Position numbers and translations under genes: made by a program. This document shows positions 46,218 to 55,035 of a stretch of 64,000 nucleotides of DNA, one piece after another (positions within the stretch are counted from its first letter, which is position 1; each line of letters starts with the position of its first letter). Under the pieces are notes generated by a model. The model saw nothing but the letters and a program-made list of their open reading frames with translations, was not told the DNA's origin and searched no databases. This DNA is from JAHJRJ01 sp037443685 (lineage in GTDB: Bacteria > Bacteroidota > Ignavibacteria > UBA10030 > BY39), in contig JBBINX010000003.1 in the NCBI GenBank assembly GCA_037443685.1, forward strand, positions 1 to 64,000. The letters are read 5' to 3'.

Positions 46218-46805
46218 TTATTTCAAAATTTCAGTAATACCAACCCGAATCATCATCACGGCAATCGCGGCCAAGAACAAAGAAGCAACCTTGGCAATAG
46301 CGCGCGAGCCGGCTTTTCCGAGCACTTTTAATACTCTGTCTGCATTCCTGAATACAATCCAGACGATCAATAAATTCAAGGCAACCGAAGTGATAGTCCA
46401 AACGTATCCGTATGAATCGACTATTATTAGAATCGTTGTAAGTGCTGCAGGTCCCATTATGAGTGGAATGCCAATAGGAACAACTCCGATAGTAGTTTCG
46501 GGATTTTTTCGTGCGGTGTCGCTAGAAAAGAGTAAGTCGTTAATCGAAAGGACAAGCAGTACGAGTCCGCCTGCTATGCGGAAATCGTTCTCGGTAATTC
46601 CTAAAAATGAAAAAAGTAATTTGCCGCTTCCAAGAAAAATTAAAGAGATCGCAAGAGCTGTTAATGTTGCCTCGATGACTAATCGGTTGCGTCGTTTTTC
46701 GGTAATACCTTCAGTTAATCCGATAAAGAGAGGCAAAGTACCCAGAACGTCCATCGCAACGAAAAGCGGGATAAATGCAAGAAGAAATGTTTCGAACGGT
46801 GACAT
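46218..46805 (-). CDS. MarC family integral membrane protein
   Basis: A 195-residue inner-membrane protein with six hydrophobic segments. The family pattern is visible: FETFLLAFIPLFVAMDVLGTLPLF, IAGGLVLLVLSINDLLF, VPIGIPLIMGPAALTTILI and the C-terminal VASLFLAAIAVMMIRVGI. MarC proteins are widespread and of unknown function; the old link to multiple antibiotic resistance has not held. It is three bases after the small gene 46809-47078 in the direction of transcription, so the two form a unit. Confidence 0.9.
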   Translation of the reverse strand: MSPFETFLLAFIPLFVAMDVLGTLPLFIGLTEGITEKRRNRLVIEATLTALAISLIFLGSGKLLFSFLGITENDFRIAGGLVLLVLSINDLLFSSDTARKNPETTIGVVPIGIPLIMGPAALTTILIIVDSYGYVWTITSVALNLLIVWIVFRNADRVLKVLGKAGSRAIAKVASLFLAAIAVMMIRVGITEILK

Positions 46806-46808
46806 TTA

Positions 46809-47078
46809 TTAGGAATCAGCTTGAATGCCAAATTTCAAAAAAGCTTCACGAATAATATTTACCGCTTCATCTTTTGGAATTAATAACCGAGCTTCGGATC
46901 GATCAACCGCATCGGTAAGCGTACATTCTTTTTTTTTGAGCCAAGTCCAAATATGATAACCAAGACGATTTGCGTCATTCGGTTCTACGGTCGGAACATC
47001 CTTCACAGAGTTATAAGCGATTTTCTCTAATGAATCAGCCGGAAATTCTTTTACTTTTGCGGGTGCTTTTGTTGTCAT
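46809..47078 (-). CDS. Small hypothetical protein
   Basis: An 89-residue, soluble, probably helical protein (SLEKIAYNSVKDVP, ANRLGYHIWTWLKKKECTLT, AVNIIREAFLKFG). I do not recognise it. Coding is supported by its three-base spacing to marC and by clean codon usage. No signal peptide or metal motif is visible apart from one Cys. Confidence 0.6.
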   Translation of the reverse strand: MTTKAPAKVKEFPADSLEKIAYNSVKDVPTVEPNDANRLGYHIWTWLKKKECTLTDAVDRSEARLLIPKDEAVNIIREAFLKFGIQADS

Positions 47079-47142
47079 ATATTATCTTTAAACGTTGTTA
47101 TCTGGTGATAATATACAAAATATTGGACGAATATAAAAAGTA

Positions 47143-49785
47143 TTACAAGCTATACCAATAAGTCACTTTTATCATAAAAATATTATCGGCATTCGCATCC
47201 ATCAGGTTTGAAAAATCTCTTCCGAATTTCATACTTCCCGGTTCTTTGTTGTCTTCACGGTTTTGTGTCCACACAAAAAATAATGTTGAACCCGGCAGAT
47301 ACTCCCATCTTAATACTGCATTACCACGAAGTGATTTATAATTAAATCCTTTCCGAATCGTGAAGGTTTCTAAATGACCGATACCATCGGGGTCAATCAC
47401 ATAATCTCCGTTCACATCTCTCACTACAGTTGAACCGTTCTCTCCGTAGTTATTAAATTCAAATGTATTTGGTCGTGAAAGCTCTTTAATATTGCGGTAT
47501 TTTCCAACAGAAAAATACGGTTGTGCGTATAACTGTAAGCTTAAGGTTGGTGTAAACGTCCAGTTTAATCTTATCCTTGATGAAATGGTTATCCAATCTA
47601 ACTTGCCGAATACATATCTTTTTCCGTAAGTTGCAATTGCATTTTCATCCGTTATTTTACGGAGAAATTGAGCGAGCGAGTGGTTAAAGCTGTAATCGGG
47701 TGAGAAACTTATATTTATATAAGAGGTTGGGTTCCAAGTTATCCCTGTACCAAACTCAAAGCCCGAGCCGCCGAATTCATTCTTATTATATTCCGAGGAA
47801 AATTGAAAAATAAATTTACTGCGAGAATCAGTTTGTCCACTCAGTCCAATCTCGTAAGTTAAAGGCGATATCATTTTGGGACCACCGCGTGTGCGTTGAA
47901 TGTCCGTAGAACGTGGTGCGTAGAATCCCCACCCATTAATTCCCCAATAATTTAAAAATGTACAATTATACCCGAGGAAAAATAATTCCATTGTTTTATC
48001 TCCCCCGAAGTCATAGCTTCGTGCGATAGCAACAAAAATCGATTTATATCTTGAAAAATTATCCGGTTCATACCATTTATATCCAGCCATTATATGCCCG
48101 TTTAATTGGTCGGCTCTGTAAAGATATCCTAAATCGTTCACATCGAAGGAGGGTGAAATAAATCCGAAAGTGGAATTAAATATCCAGTTGCCTTTTTGTT
48201 TATTGAGAGCAAATCTGCCTGCTGAACCGGTAAGCGAAGTTGCATTACTATCCAACGAAACATATTTTGCGTCGGGTCGTTGAAAGTAACGCTGCGGAGC
48301 TTTTTGAAGAGATAACATTCTATCTTTTGTTCCGGCTGCATGGCTAAATCCAACCCATCCTGTTGTTACCCAGACCCTGTCATCGTCAAGGAAAAACCAT
48401 CCATCGCTTGCGAAAGTATATTGTCTATGGTTTAATAATTCAGCTAATTCTTTCCTTCGCAGGTCTCTCTCTACTGCAGTCAGTAAATAGCCGATTCCGT
48501 AATAACCGTCGTTGAATTCATACTGTGTCCTGCCAACTCCGTATAATGCGAGTGGTTCAACTTCTTCTTTAGTTGACAACTTGTTATTTTCTACGTCAGC
48601 CATTTCTCTTTGAGTTACAGCGGCAAGAATTCCTAACGATTGCTCACTATCGAGTTTTCCACTAATCTTAGCAGCTCCCAGAATTGTGGTATGATTAGGC
48701 GTATTATTAAATCCATCCAAATATCTCGTGGGCGCTTTGCCGATTCTTCGACTGTAAAAGAATTGTGGATTGCTCCAATTAAAACTTGAATTGCTGTTGG
48801 CGCCACCTCTTCCGAAATTAAAAATATTCGAGCCTTCAATGAAGAAAGGTCGCTTCTCACTGTAATAGGTTTCAAAAGCTGATAGGTTGACTTCAGCAGG
48901 GTCAACTTCAACCTGGCCAAAGTCGGGGTTGATAGTTGCATCTACAGTTAGGTTACTACCGATACCTATTTTTAAATCGGCACCAATATTTTTTAGATAC
49001 TTTGTTCCATTGTTGAATGGGTCGTCTTTATCAAATTTATTTGTAAATTCTCCGCCCGTTACAACATACGATGTAATTTCAAATCGTGAGGGGGGTGAAA
49101 TATTTTTTATTCCTTTTAGGCAAGCGAAGCGAGAAACAAATCCGCTTTCATTCTTTGGCACCATCACATAAAAATCACTTTCATTGTTTCGTGCTATTTC
49201 CCTTAATACATTCACACCCCAAACGTATTCATCTTTTTTTGTAAATCTGAGTTGTGAATATGGTATCCTCATTTCTACACACCATCCCTGATCGTCGATA
49301 GTTACACCACGTTCCCACACTCCGTCCCATGTATCATCGTTCCAAGAATCGTTATAAAAAGTTCCATCACCAATTGAACCGACCGGATTTACACCAAAGT
49401 AATAAGCTGTCCGTCTGTCGAGGTAGGAATCTATCGCAACGTAAAACCAATCAGATTTTGGTGAATTATCTCTGCGAGCTAATAATCCAGTTATCGAATC
49501 GGGTGAAGAGTCATACATTCTGGCACCGACGTACAAAGCGTTATTGTCGTAAGCAATCCAAAATTCTGTTCGTTGCGAGGGTGCAGCTCCTTCATTTGGT
49601 TCTCGTTGTGTGAAATCAGCCGTAGGTTTTGTCTGGTAAAGTTCTTCTGACAATTTTCCATCGATAGTCAATGGTTTGTCCAAACTTACGGCGACAATAG
49701 TTTTCGCGTCGTCAATTATTTTTGTAAATACCACTAATTGGCAGCTCAGTAATAAAATAGTAATCGTTGAATATAAATTTCTCAT
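47143..49785 (-). CDS. CBM9-like/DUF5916 outer-membrane protein
   Basis: An 880-residue exported protein. After the signal peptide comes a carbohydrate-binding family 9-like beta sandwich (KPLTIDGKLSEELYQ, EFWIAYDNNALYVGARMYDS, VEMRIPYSQLRF; residues ~35-240). From about 250 to the end is the DUF5916 region with the marker KIGIGSNLTVDATINPDFG and EVNLSAFETYYSEKRPFFIE. Many amphipathic strands follow and it ends in VTYWYSL, as outer-membrane barrels do. The marker sequence recalls TonB-dependent receptor-like glycan or peptide handling proteins, but no enzyme activity is known. It has no near neighbour on the same strand. Confidence 0.85.
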   Translation of the reverse strand: MRNLYSTITILLLSCQLVVFTKIIDDAKTIVAVSLDKPLTIDGKLSEELYQTKPTADFTQREPNEGAAPSQRTEFWIAYDNNALYVGARMYDSSPDSITGLLARRDNSPKSDWFYVAIDSYLDRRTAYYFGVNPVGSIGDGTFYNDSWNDDTWDGVWERGVTIDDQGWCVEMRIPYSQLRFTKKDEYVWGVNVLREIARNNESDFYVMVPKNESGFVSRFACLKGIKNISPPSRFEITSYVVTGGEFTNKFDKDDPFNNGTKYLKNIGADLKIGIGSNLTVDATINPDFGQVEVDPAEVNLSAFETYYSEKRPFFIEGSNIFNFGRGGANSNSSFNWSNPQFFYSRRIGKAPTRYLDGFNNTPNHTTILGAAKISGKLDSEQSLGILAAVTQREMADVENNKLSTKEEVEPLALYGVGRTQYEFNDGYYGIGYLLTAVERDLRRKELAELLNHRQYTFASDGWFFLDDDRVWVTTGWVGFSHAAGTKDRMLSLQKAPQRYFQRPDAKYVSLDSNATSLTGSAGRFALNKQKGNWIFNSTFGFISPSFDVNDLGYLYRADQLNGHIMAGYKWYEPDNFSRYKSIFVAIARSYDFGGDKTMELFFLGYNCTFLNYWGINGWGFYAPRSTDIQRTRGGPKMISPLTYEIGLSGQTDSRSKFIFQFSSEYNKNEFGGSGFEFGTGITWNPTSYINISFSPDYSFNHSLAQFLRKITDENAIATYGKRYVFGKLDWITISSRIRLNWTFTPTLSLQLYAQPYFSVGKYRNIKELSRPNTFEFNNYGENGSTVVRDVNGDYVIDPDGIGHLETFTIRKGFNYKSLRGNAVLRWEYLPGSTLFFVWTQNREDNKEPGSMKFGRDFSNLMDANADNIFMIKVTYWYSL

Positions 49786-50002
49786 TAATCTCCAAATTTA
49801 TTTTATAAGACTATATTTATTACGTAGTGCTCAGAAAAGAGTTACAGGAAAAAATGGTTGAGGAATGGAGTATCAATGAACGCTGGTATTAAAACACGCT
49901 TAACTAACGACCTCTAATTCGCTAGGGGTTTCAAGCGGCGCAACCTAAGTTGTTTGTGTAAAAACCTGGTAGAGGATAGAGCGAGCGCGAGGTATAAAAT
50001 TT
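49786..50002. other. Non-coding stretch with possible gene remnants
   Basis: 217 bases upstream of the CBM9-like gene. A 27-codon plus-strand frame ending at 49889 (RKELQEKMVEEWSINERWY) looks protein-like but has no start. A more GC-rich patch follows near 49920-49992. I see no RNA gene. Confidence 0.35.
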
Positions 50003-50197
50003 TCAATCCGAGACTTCTGAAAAATAGAAAATAGCACCCGCCTGTTTAACCAAACGCATGATGGCACAAGGCATGTACCCGTGTATTTCTGTCAAATCCA
50101 AGTTTATCTGTTCTGCCATCTGATAGACTATTAAATTATGTTTTCCTCTTAGATTTAATATTTCAGAAGTCTCAATATACAATCTAATTTTTACCAC
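50003..50197 (-). CDS. Possible small protein (64 residues), weakly supported
   Basis: A GTG-started frame overlapping the end of ackA by seven bases. The sequence (MVKIRLYIETSEILNL, GKHNLIVYQMAEQINLDL, CAIMRLVKQAGAIFYFSE) is not low-complexity. Its first strand IRLYIETSEI vaguely recalls the start of PIN-domain toxins, but the rest does not continue as one. It may be a real small gene, a fragment, or chance. No partner antitoxin is visible. Confidence 0.3.
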   Translation of the reverse strand: MVKIRLYIETSEILNLRGKHNLIVYQMAEQINLDLTEIHGYMPCAIMRLVKQAGAIFYFSEVSD

Positions 50198-51438
50198 CTT
50201 CTCGGCACGTTCTTAACGCATCTGACAGTGTCCCGAGCGATTAGCATTTCTTCGTTTGTAGGTATAACATAAACTTTGACTTTTGAATCTTTCGTTGAAA
50301 TCTCACCTTCTTTCCCCCCAACATGCTGTTTATTCAATTTATCGTCGAGAATAATTCCGAACCATTCAAGTCCACCGCAAATCCGTTGCCTGATTTCGGG
50401 ACTGTTTTCGCCGATACCACCTGCAAAAGCAATTGCATCTGTGCCGCGCATTTCTGCAATGTAAGCACCTATATATTTACAAGCTCTGTTACAAAAAATA
50501 TTTATCGCTAAATTTGCCCGTCTATCTTGATGCTCGTGCGCTTCAGCAAGTAAATCACGCATGTCATTTGTCAGACCGGATAGACCCAGTAAACCGGATT
50601 GTTTATTTAAAACCGTATCTATTTCATCCAAACTCATTCCTTCTTTATGATGTAGGAATTCGATAATAGCGGGATCGATATCGCCACTGCGTGTTCCCAT
50701 CACCAATCCATCTAATGGGGTAAGTCCCATCGATGTATCAATAGATTCACCCTTTTTAATGGCGCACGCAGAACAGCCGTTACCTAAGTGCAAAGTGATG
50801 AGGTTTACTTTTTCACGCTCTACACCCACCAACTGCCTATAGCGGTATGCAATGTATCGGTGTGAAGTTCCGTGAAATCCATATTTACGGATTTTGTGCC
50901 GTCTGTACAATTGATAAGGTATTGCATAAAGATACGAGGTCTCCTGCATTGTCGAATGAAATGCAGTGTCGAAAACCGCAACTTGAGGGATACCAGAACC
51001 GAGAAGGTCGCGTGCAGCGATTATCCCTTTCAAATTAGCAGGATTATGTAATGGTGCGAGGTCGATACAATCCTCGATTCCCTCAATCACTTTGTCGTCG
51101 ATGATAACTGACATTGTGAAATTCTCTGCTCCGTGTACAACTCGGTGTCCAACTGCGTGTATGTCGGCTAACGAATTTATACCATTGATTTTTGAGTCAG
51201 GTGAAATTATCCACCTTAAAATAAAATCTAATGCCGCCCGATGATCGCGGATTGGTTGTGCTTTTTTAATTTTGTGTTGTCCTTCGGTCTGTAGCGTAAT
51301 CAGAGATTGACTACCAATACGTTCAAGAATACCGTTGGCGAGGCGTTTATCTTGGTTTTTTTCGATTAAGTCAATATCTGTACGAACAATTTGGAATTTT
51401 ACTGAGGACGAACCACAGTTGATAACTAGTATGTTCAT
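50191..51438 (-). CDS. ackA: Acetate kinase
   Basis: Interconverts acetate and acetyl phosphate with ATP. The ASKHA-fold markers are MNILVINCGSSSVKFQIV at the start, GHRVVHGAENF, FDTAFHSTM, KYGFHGTSHRY, LITLHLGNGCSACAIKKG, DTSMGLTPLDGLVMGTRSGDID and FAGGIGENSPEIR. At 415 residues it is slightly longer than the usual ~400. No phosphotransacetylase gene is adjacent. It allows substrate-level ATP formation during fermentation or acetate use. Confidence 0.95.
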   Translation of the reverse strand: MNILVINCGSSSVKFQIVRTDIDLIEKNQDKRLANGILERIGSQSLITLQTEGQHKIKKAQPIRDHRAALDFILRWIISPDSKINGINSLADIHAVGHRVVHGAENFTMSVIIDDKVIEGIEDCIDLAPLHNPANLKGIIAARDLLGSGIPQVAVFDTAFHSTMQETSYLYAIPYQLYRRHKIRKYGFHGTSHRYIAYRYRQLVGVEREKVNLITLHLGNGCSACAIKKGESIDTSMGLTPLDGLVMGTRSGDIDPAIIEFLHHKEGMSLDEIDTVLNKQSGLLGLSGLTNDMRDLLAEAHEHQDRRANLAINIFCNRACKYIGAYIAEMRGTDAIAFAGGIGENSPEIRQRICGGLEWFGIILDDKLNKQHVGGKEGEISTKDSKVKVYVIPTNEEMLIARDTVRCVKNVPRRW

Positions 51439-51503
51439 TCTTTTCCCTACGGTTTATTTTCTTATATGTACTATGTAAAGATAAGAAAAAATTTGAAATA
51501 ATG

Positions 51504-52922
51504 CTAAAACGGTCGGCTCATTCTAAAAAACACACTTACTGGAGTTTTTATGTCTGTTCGCCATGCAAAACCGAGACGGTATTTTCCATCGCGAGAACCA
51601 AACCCAAATCCTATATCGCTTTTAATGTTTTTGAATGAAAGATTATCGAAGCCGCTGTCCAACGAGAGGTTGTCCTGAACTTGATCGACAAAACCGGCAT
51701 CTGTGAAGAAAATCAAATTTAAATTGTCTAATAATGAAAGCGGGAAGTCGATACCTTCGGCAAACATTTTTCCGCTCACTATGTATTCGATGTTAGCGAG
51801 CAATAACCGATTACCTCCGAATTGTTTATACATAAATGCAGGCAGAGTACTAATGCCTCCCAATTCATACCTGCGTTGTAATGGTAAGTTTCCTTCAGAC
51901 GTTGCGGCTCGCAAGCGCAAATTAATATTGTCATATTGACTTATCGGTTGGTATCGGCGCAGGTCAATTACATAACGATTAAAATCATAGCCGCCTTTCA
52001 ATGTCTTACCAGCAAATTCAACGCTCATAGATAAATTCCAACCGCACGGCATATATTCACTCTTTGATAAATTGTGCAAGTCAAAAGTAAATAGTAAACT
52101 TCGGATTTCACCCGGATTAATCGCTGGATTTTCTCTGAATGATTTTTTAGTTCTGAACAAAGACCAGTTGACATTCACAGAAAGCGAATCGTAGTCATCG
52201 TTTAAGTAAGATAATTTGAATTGTATATCAGTTTTAGGTTTTTTGAGATAATAACCGAGCCAGCTCGTGTATCCGTTGCGCCTGTAATAATCGTGGTAAT
52301 CATATCTTGATAATAAGGCGCTAATTGTGTTTTCGAGATTACCGACCAACCAATTATCGCGTGTATCGGTTATGCTGTGACCTTCTACACCGAATTCGAA
52401 AAGACGATTGCCAAAACCAAATTGTTGGGCAGCTCCTATTTTAAATTGCCACCTATGTTCACCGAAACCGTAACCGAAAGAACCGAATAACGCAAACTTT
52501 CTGCTTTCGTCCCAATAAAATTTTTGCGGAGATTGAAGACCTAAAAACAAACCTTCGACCCGGTTATATCGAAAAAGAAATTTGTCTTCTATATTTTGTT
52601 GTGTAATCGCAGCAGAATAATTTCGCACGATACCTTTATCGATCGGAAATGCGTACAAGCTCATTTTATTCGTTTTGTATCCAATTTCTTCATCGTTGTT
52701 TTCTTCTTCGACTTCACGAGTATCTTCTATTTCTTCTTCTTCGTCCTCGAAGATTGTTGTGCCAAGCTCTGTTTCGACTTGTTTAAAAACATCTTTTACA
52801 ATGTTTTCGATCCTGTTTTTGAATTTTCTACTTCCTTTTTCGGTGGTAGAATCTTGGGCTTGTAAAAAATTGGTGCTGATGAAAAAGAATATCACTATCC
52901 ATAACGTAATCTTCAAGTTCAT
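51504..52922 (-). CDS. D15/BamA-type outer-membrane barrel protein
   Basis: About 472 residues. The start ATG 52922 gives a signal peptide (LKITLWIVIFFFISTNFLQA); the frame further upstream runs into the preceding gene. An acidic, probably disordered stretch follows (EDEEEEIEDTREVEEENNDE, residues ~56-80). The rest is a barrel with RYELGGISTLPAFMYKQFGGN, the surface-antigen (Omp85 family) barrel pattern. It continues SDIGFGFGSRDGKYRLGFAW and ends in the terminal Phe of MSRPF. No POTRA domains are visible, so it is not a standard BamA. It lies 23 bases after the four-repeat protein, and the two are likely made together. Confidence 0.75.
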   Translation of the reverse strand: MNLKITLWIVIFFFISTNFLQAQDSTTEKGSRKFKNRIENIVKDVFKQVETELGTTIFEDEEEEIEDTREVEEENNDEEIGYKTNKMSLYAFPIDKGIVRNYSAAITQQNIEDKFLFRYNRVEGLFLGLQSPQKFYWDESRKFALFGSFGYGFGEHRWQFKIGAAQQFGFGNRLFEFGVEGHSITDTRDNWLVGNLENTISALLSRYDYHDYYRRNGYTSWLGYYLKKPKTDIQFKLSYLNDDYDSLSVNVNWSLFRTKKSFRENPAINPGEIRSLLFTFDLHNLSKSEYMPCGWNLSMSVEFAGKTLKGGYDFNRYVIDLRRYQPISQYDNINLRLRAATSEGNLPLQRRYELGGISTLPAFMYKQFGGNRLLLANIEYIVSGKMFAEGIDFPLSLLDNLNLIFFTDAGFVDQVQDNLSLDSGFDNLSFKNIKSDIGFGFGSRDGKYRLGFAWRTDIKTPVSVFFRMSRPF

Positions 52923-52945
52923 ATTTATTTCTCCGAGATTAATTT

Positions 52946-54754
52946 TTATTCTTTCGTTTCCGGTTCTTTGTATAAAGTTATTCCCCAATATTGTGCATCG
53001 TCAGGAGGGTCGTCGTTCCATTTGTTAAACGAATGTGAATCGTCCGAGATGTAACGTAGACGGTATTCACCCTTGTCCAACAGAATGGTAGTGTTTACCA
53101 ACCTATTTTTTCGTCCACCACCTGCGTGAAAAGTCATGGAGTAGGTCATTTCCCACACTACTTTACCCGTTGTTGCCTGTTCGATCCAACCGTAATCGAA
53201 CATCTCACGTCGCATTCCTTCACCTATTGCGTATATTCTGATTCGAGTAGGTTCAGTTAATTTAAAAGTTTCCGACAAGTTTGCATTTTTCTTCACTTTT
53301 ATAATTTGTGCAATAATGTTTTTATCTTTTTCTTCTATATACTTTTCTACACTACGTTTATCGAAATCACCGTTAACTGCATATACTGTAATCCCCCAAT
53401 TTTCGGGATCATAAGGTGGAGATACATTCCAATCGTTGTAACTATGTGAATCATCCGATTGATAGAAAACAATGTAGCTACCTTTTTGTAGTGAAATCAC
53501 TTCATCAATCATTCTATTTTTTGAACCGCCGCCTGCATGAACGGTCTCGTCCACGTTCATCTCCCATACTTTTTCACGTGTTTTAGCGTTGATGATCCAT
53601 CCATAATCCGCCATTTGTCGTCGCGAACCATATCTTTCACCTATGGCATAGATACGTATGTTAGCGTCTTTCTTTAATGTGAATCCATCATTTTTTGTTT
53701 CGTTATTTCCGACTTTTGTAATTGCAACAATAACATTCTCTTCTTCGGTTGATGAAAATAGTTTGAATAAATTTTTATCTTTTTCGTCGTGCCCGTAAAG
53801 TGATATTCCGTAATTTAACGGGTCGTATGGAGGTGCGGTATTCCAATCAGCGTACGAATGCGAGTCGTCAGTGTAGTAGGAAAGGATATAATCGCCGGCA
53901 TCAAAATTAATAGCTGCGTCGAATTTAATATTTTTATCGGCACCACCTGCTTTAGTAATATTTCCACGTTTCATTTCCCAGATGCGCCTATGAGTTTTCG
54001 CATTAACTATGTATCCGTAATCTGAAAGCTCTTCGTTTTTAACACCCTCACCTAAAGCATAGATATGTATAGCTAATGGTTTACTCAATGAGAATCCCTG
54101 TTTAATAAATTCATTCTCGCCTAAGTTTACAGCTCTGAATAAAATATTTGAAAAGTCTTTTGGAGGATTGAACATTAAAACGTCAACATCTTGATCAACG
54201 TATAATTCGATTCCCCACTTTTTCGAGCGTTTATAAAAGTCCTCGTAGATGTCCTCACCGAACCAATCTTCGAGCCACTTGAGAAAGAAAAATTTTCTGC
54301 CTCCGATATCCACTATGTCCTCTCCTTTGCGATGGTCAATGTTTGTAGAGATGTGTGTCCACGTGGTGTGATATTCAAAGAAGCAAGCGGAAAAATAAAC
54401 CTCATAACTTCCTTTCGGAAGTTTGATATAATCATCGAATTTGCGCTCGTCTCTACTAAGAGATGTATTGTTAGGCGCCATGAGCCAAACTTTCTCGCGT
54501 GTATCCGAGTTGATAATCCAGCCATATGCGAACATTCTGTCGCTGCTGTAAGTTTTTCCTTTGCCTGCGCCGGCTCCGAATGCTTTAATATGTATAGAAG
54601 TTTCGTTTGGAAGAATAAAGCCGCCTACCTTTAACTCCGACCGGCTGAAATCTTTAAGCTCAACAATTAGCTTTTCACCGGCGTTGGCATCGCGATTAGA
54701 TAAGGATAGTGCCGTTGTTACGGTTATTAGAATGTAATATATAAATGGTCTCAT
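52946..54754 (-). CDS. Exported protein with four tandem ~125-residue repeats of unknown family
   Basis: A 602-residue protein with a signal peptide (FIYYILITVTTALSLSNRDANA). The rest is four copies of one beta-rich module. Each copy contains I-x-I-x-A-x-G-E/A-G, then D/A-YGWIINAKTREKVWEM or a close variant, an AGG-x-KNR-like turn, a DKG-Y-x-x-Y strand, then DDSHSYNDWN, PPYDP and WGITVY. Copies two to four keep all of these; the first copy replaces DDSHS by CFFEYHTTW and is followed by a 45-residue insert. The pattern looks like a lectin- or C2-like sandwich, but I do not recognise a named family. Its partner is the D15-type barrel gene 23 bases downstream. Confidence 0.72.
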   Translation of the reverse strand: MRPFIYYILITVTTALSLSNRDANAGEKLIVELKDFSRSELKVGGFILPNETSIHIKAFGAGAGKGKTYSSDRMFAYGWIINSDTREKVWLMAPNNTSLSRDERKFDDYIKLPKGSYEVYFSACFFEYHTTWTHISTNIDHRKGEDIVDIGGRKFFFLKWLEDWFGEDIYEDFYKRSKKWGIELYVDQDVDVLMFNPPKDFSNILFRAVNLGENEFIKQGFSLSKPLAIHIYALGEGVKNEELSDYGYIVNAKTHRRIWEMKRGNITKAGGADKNIKFDAAINFDAGDYILSYYTDDSHSYADWNTAPPYDPLNYGISLYGHDEKDKNLFKLFSSTEEENVIVAITKVGNNETKNDGFTLKKDANIRIYAIGERYGSRRQMADYGWIINAKTREKVWEMNVDETVHAGGGSKNRMIDEVISLQKGSYIVFYQSDDSHSYNDWNVSPPYDPENWGITVYAVNGDFDKRSVEKYIEEKDKNIIAQIIKVKKNANLSETFKLTEPTRIRIYAIGEGMRREMFDYGWIEQATTGKVVWEMTYSMTFHAGGGRKNRLVNTTILLDKGEYRLRYISDDSHSFNKWNDDPPDDAQYWGITLYKEPETKE

Positions 54755-55035
54755 AATTTTAAATTGATTGAATGATTCTATACTCTTTACGGTATAATTA
54801 TGAATTTGGTTTCAGTAATAGAAAAAAACTTAAAAATCGGACAAGTTTTACTCGGATAGACTTTACGAATACAGTAATTAGTGAAATTAACCGATTAAGA
54901 TTGTACTGAACCGCGTAAAAACACAGAATATGTCCATCGGTTACCTTTTTTATAGGGCAATGCGACGAAGCGAATGACTTTGATATAGTAATCACAAATG
55001 CATATATTTCATAAACAAAAGACCAAGGTTCCAAC
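54755..55035. promoter_or_regulatory. Divergent intergenic region
   Basis: 281 bases between the four-repeat gene (minus) and the secreted protein gene (plus). No supported gene; it should contain both promoters. I do not see repeats or operators. Confidence 0.4.
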
